5,856 nucleotides of DNA, from positions 1 to 5,856 of the forward strand of contig JALSQA010000007.1 in assembly GCA_026985685.1 (NCBI GenBank), written 5' to 3'. The position numbers and the translations under genes are program-made. The stretch comes from Campylobacterales bacterium (GTDB lineage Bacteria > Campylobacterota > Campylobacteria > Campylobacterales > QNZT01). Below, piece after piece: positions 5,579 through 5,856 of the stretch (its first letter is position 1; every line of letters starts with the position of its first letter). The notes beneath the pieces were generated by a model. That model made no database searches. It was given only the letters and a program-made list of their open reading frames with translations, and was not told where the DNA came from.

Positions 5579-5856
5579 TCAAACCTCCAAAAACTCCACT
5601 CCATCTTTAGAGCCAATCACTAAAAAACTTCTAAGATCTGCTAAAGATTTTATCTTTTCAAGCTCTTTGTAGTTTTCAAGCTGTTTTATCCCATCTTTTT
5701 TGATAGTATCAATGTTATTTTTTTTTCTTATCCATTTTAACTCAAACATATAGTTATATGGAACTTTCTCATCTCGTCTCTCTAAGATAATATCTGGATA
5801 TTTGTTATCTATCTCAGTTTGTGAGTGTATGTAGTAAAAACTTGCAAAGCTTAGGA
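5579..5856 (-). CDS. PD-(D/E)XK nuclease-like protein (DUF1703 type), C-terminal part only
   Basis: A minus-strand frame is open from the right window edge to a TGA at 5579-5581, giving 91 visible residues after the first partial codon; the start lies outside the window. The fragment carries the core of a PD-(D/E)XK nuclease fold: YPDIIL with D21, then YMFELKW with E38 and K40, then a helix with KQLENY (Q58, Y62), and a final strand RSFLVIGSKDGVEFLEV. This matches the C-terminal domain of proteins that usually begin with an AAA-ATPase-like domain (DUF1703 group), common accessory genes in Bacteroidota, Campylobacterota and others. Their cellular role is not established, and a defence or mobile-element link is only suspected. 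The ATPase part is not visible here. A nine-base A run (5718-5726, T on the plus strand) follows the ELK motif and keeps the frame open as given. It converges with tyrA. Confidence 0.8.
   Translation of the reverse strand, partial: LSFASFYYIHSQTEIDNKYPDIILERRDEKVPYNYMFELKWIRKKNNIDTIKKDGIKQLENYKELEKIKSLADLRSFLVIGSKDGVEFLEV

Noticed and set aside
1..5856. tRNA, rRNA, CRISPR arrays, complete insertion sequences, riboswitches
   Set aside because: No regularly spaced repeats, transposase motifs or recognisable RNA folds were seen, and the spacers are too short (all under 120 bases) for most of these.

Overview
The window is AT-rich chromosomal DNA, roughly one third G+C by eye. The gene content and arrangement suggest a Campylobacterota (epsilonproteobacterial) genome. 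The strongest clue is bamA and tyrA in a divergent pair, an order I recall from Campylobacter; lysine- and isoleucine-rich proteins and A/T-rich spacers with near-perfect -10 boxes and no clear -35 boxes fit too. A free-living relative of the Sulfurimonas, Sulfurovum or Arcobacter kind is plausible. I cannot name the genus from the sequence alone.

Layout, left to right. Positions 1-528 (+) hold the 3' part of a family 4 (4Fe-4S) uracil-DNA glycosylase, cut by the left window edge. It overlaps by four bases (ATGA) with a gene at 525-1730 (+) for a secreted protein of unknown function that looks like a type 1 periplasmic-binding-protein fold. A 55-bp spacer follows, holding a perfect 11-bp inverted repeat fused to an extended -10 promoter. 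Next comes a type II toxin-antitoxin pair, brnT (1786-2079) and brnA (2076-2285), again coupled by ATGA. A long imperfect hairpin (2290-2331) fills the convergent junction with bamA. bamA itself (2308-4560, -) encodes the outer-membrane beta-barrel assembly protein with five POTRA domains. A 114-bp divergent promoter region separates it from tyrA (4675-5502, +), a prephenate dehydrogenase. A second hairpin (5524-5559) lies between tyrA and the 3' end of a minus-strand gene for a PD-(D/E)XK nuclease-like protein (5579 to the right edge).

How the parts relate. bamA and tyrA are housekeeping genes (envelope assembly, tyrosine synthesis), as is the glycosylase (repair of deaminated cytosine). brnTA and the PD-(D/E)XK gene are typical accessory genes beside this core. 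The brnTA promoter is the clearest regulatory structure: the palindrome overlaps the promoter where the BrnA ribbon-helix-helix repressor would be expected to bind, and the predicted transcript starts at or next to the brnT start codon. No RNA genes, CRISPR arrays, complete insertion sequences or origins were seen, and no gene-free stretch exceeds 300 bases. I found no convincing new multi-gene system. The least understood gene is the secreted protein at 525-1730.
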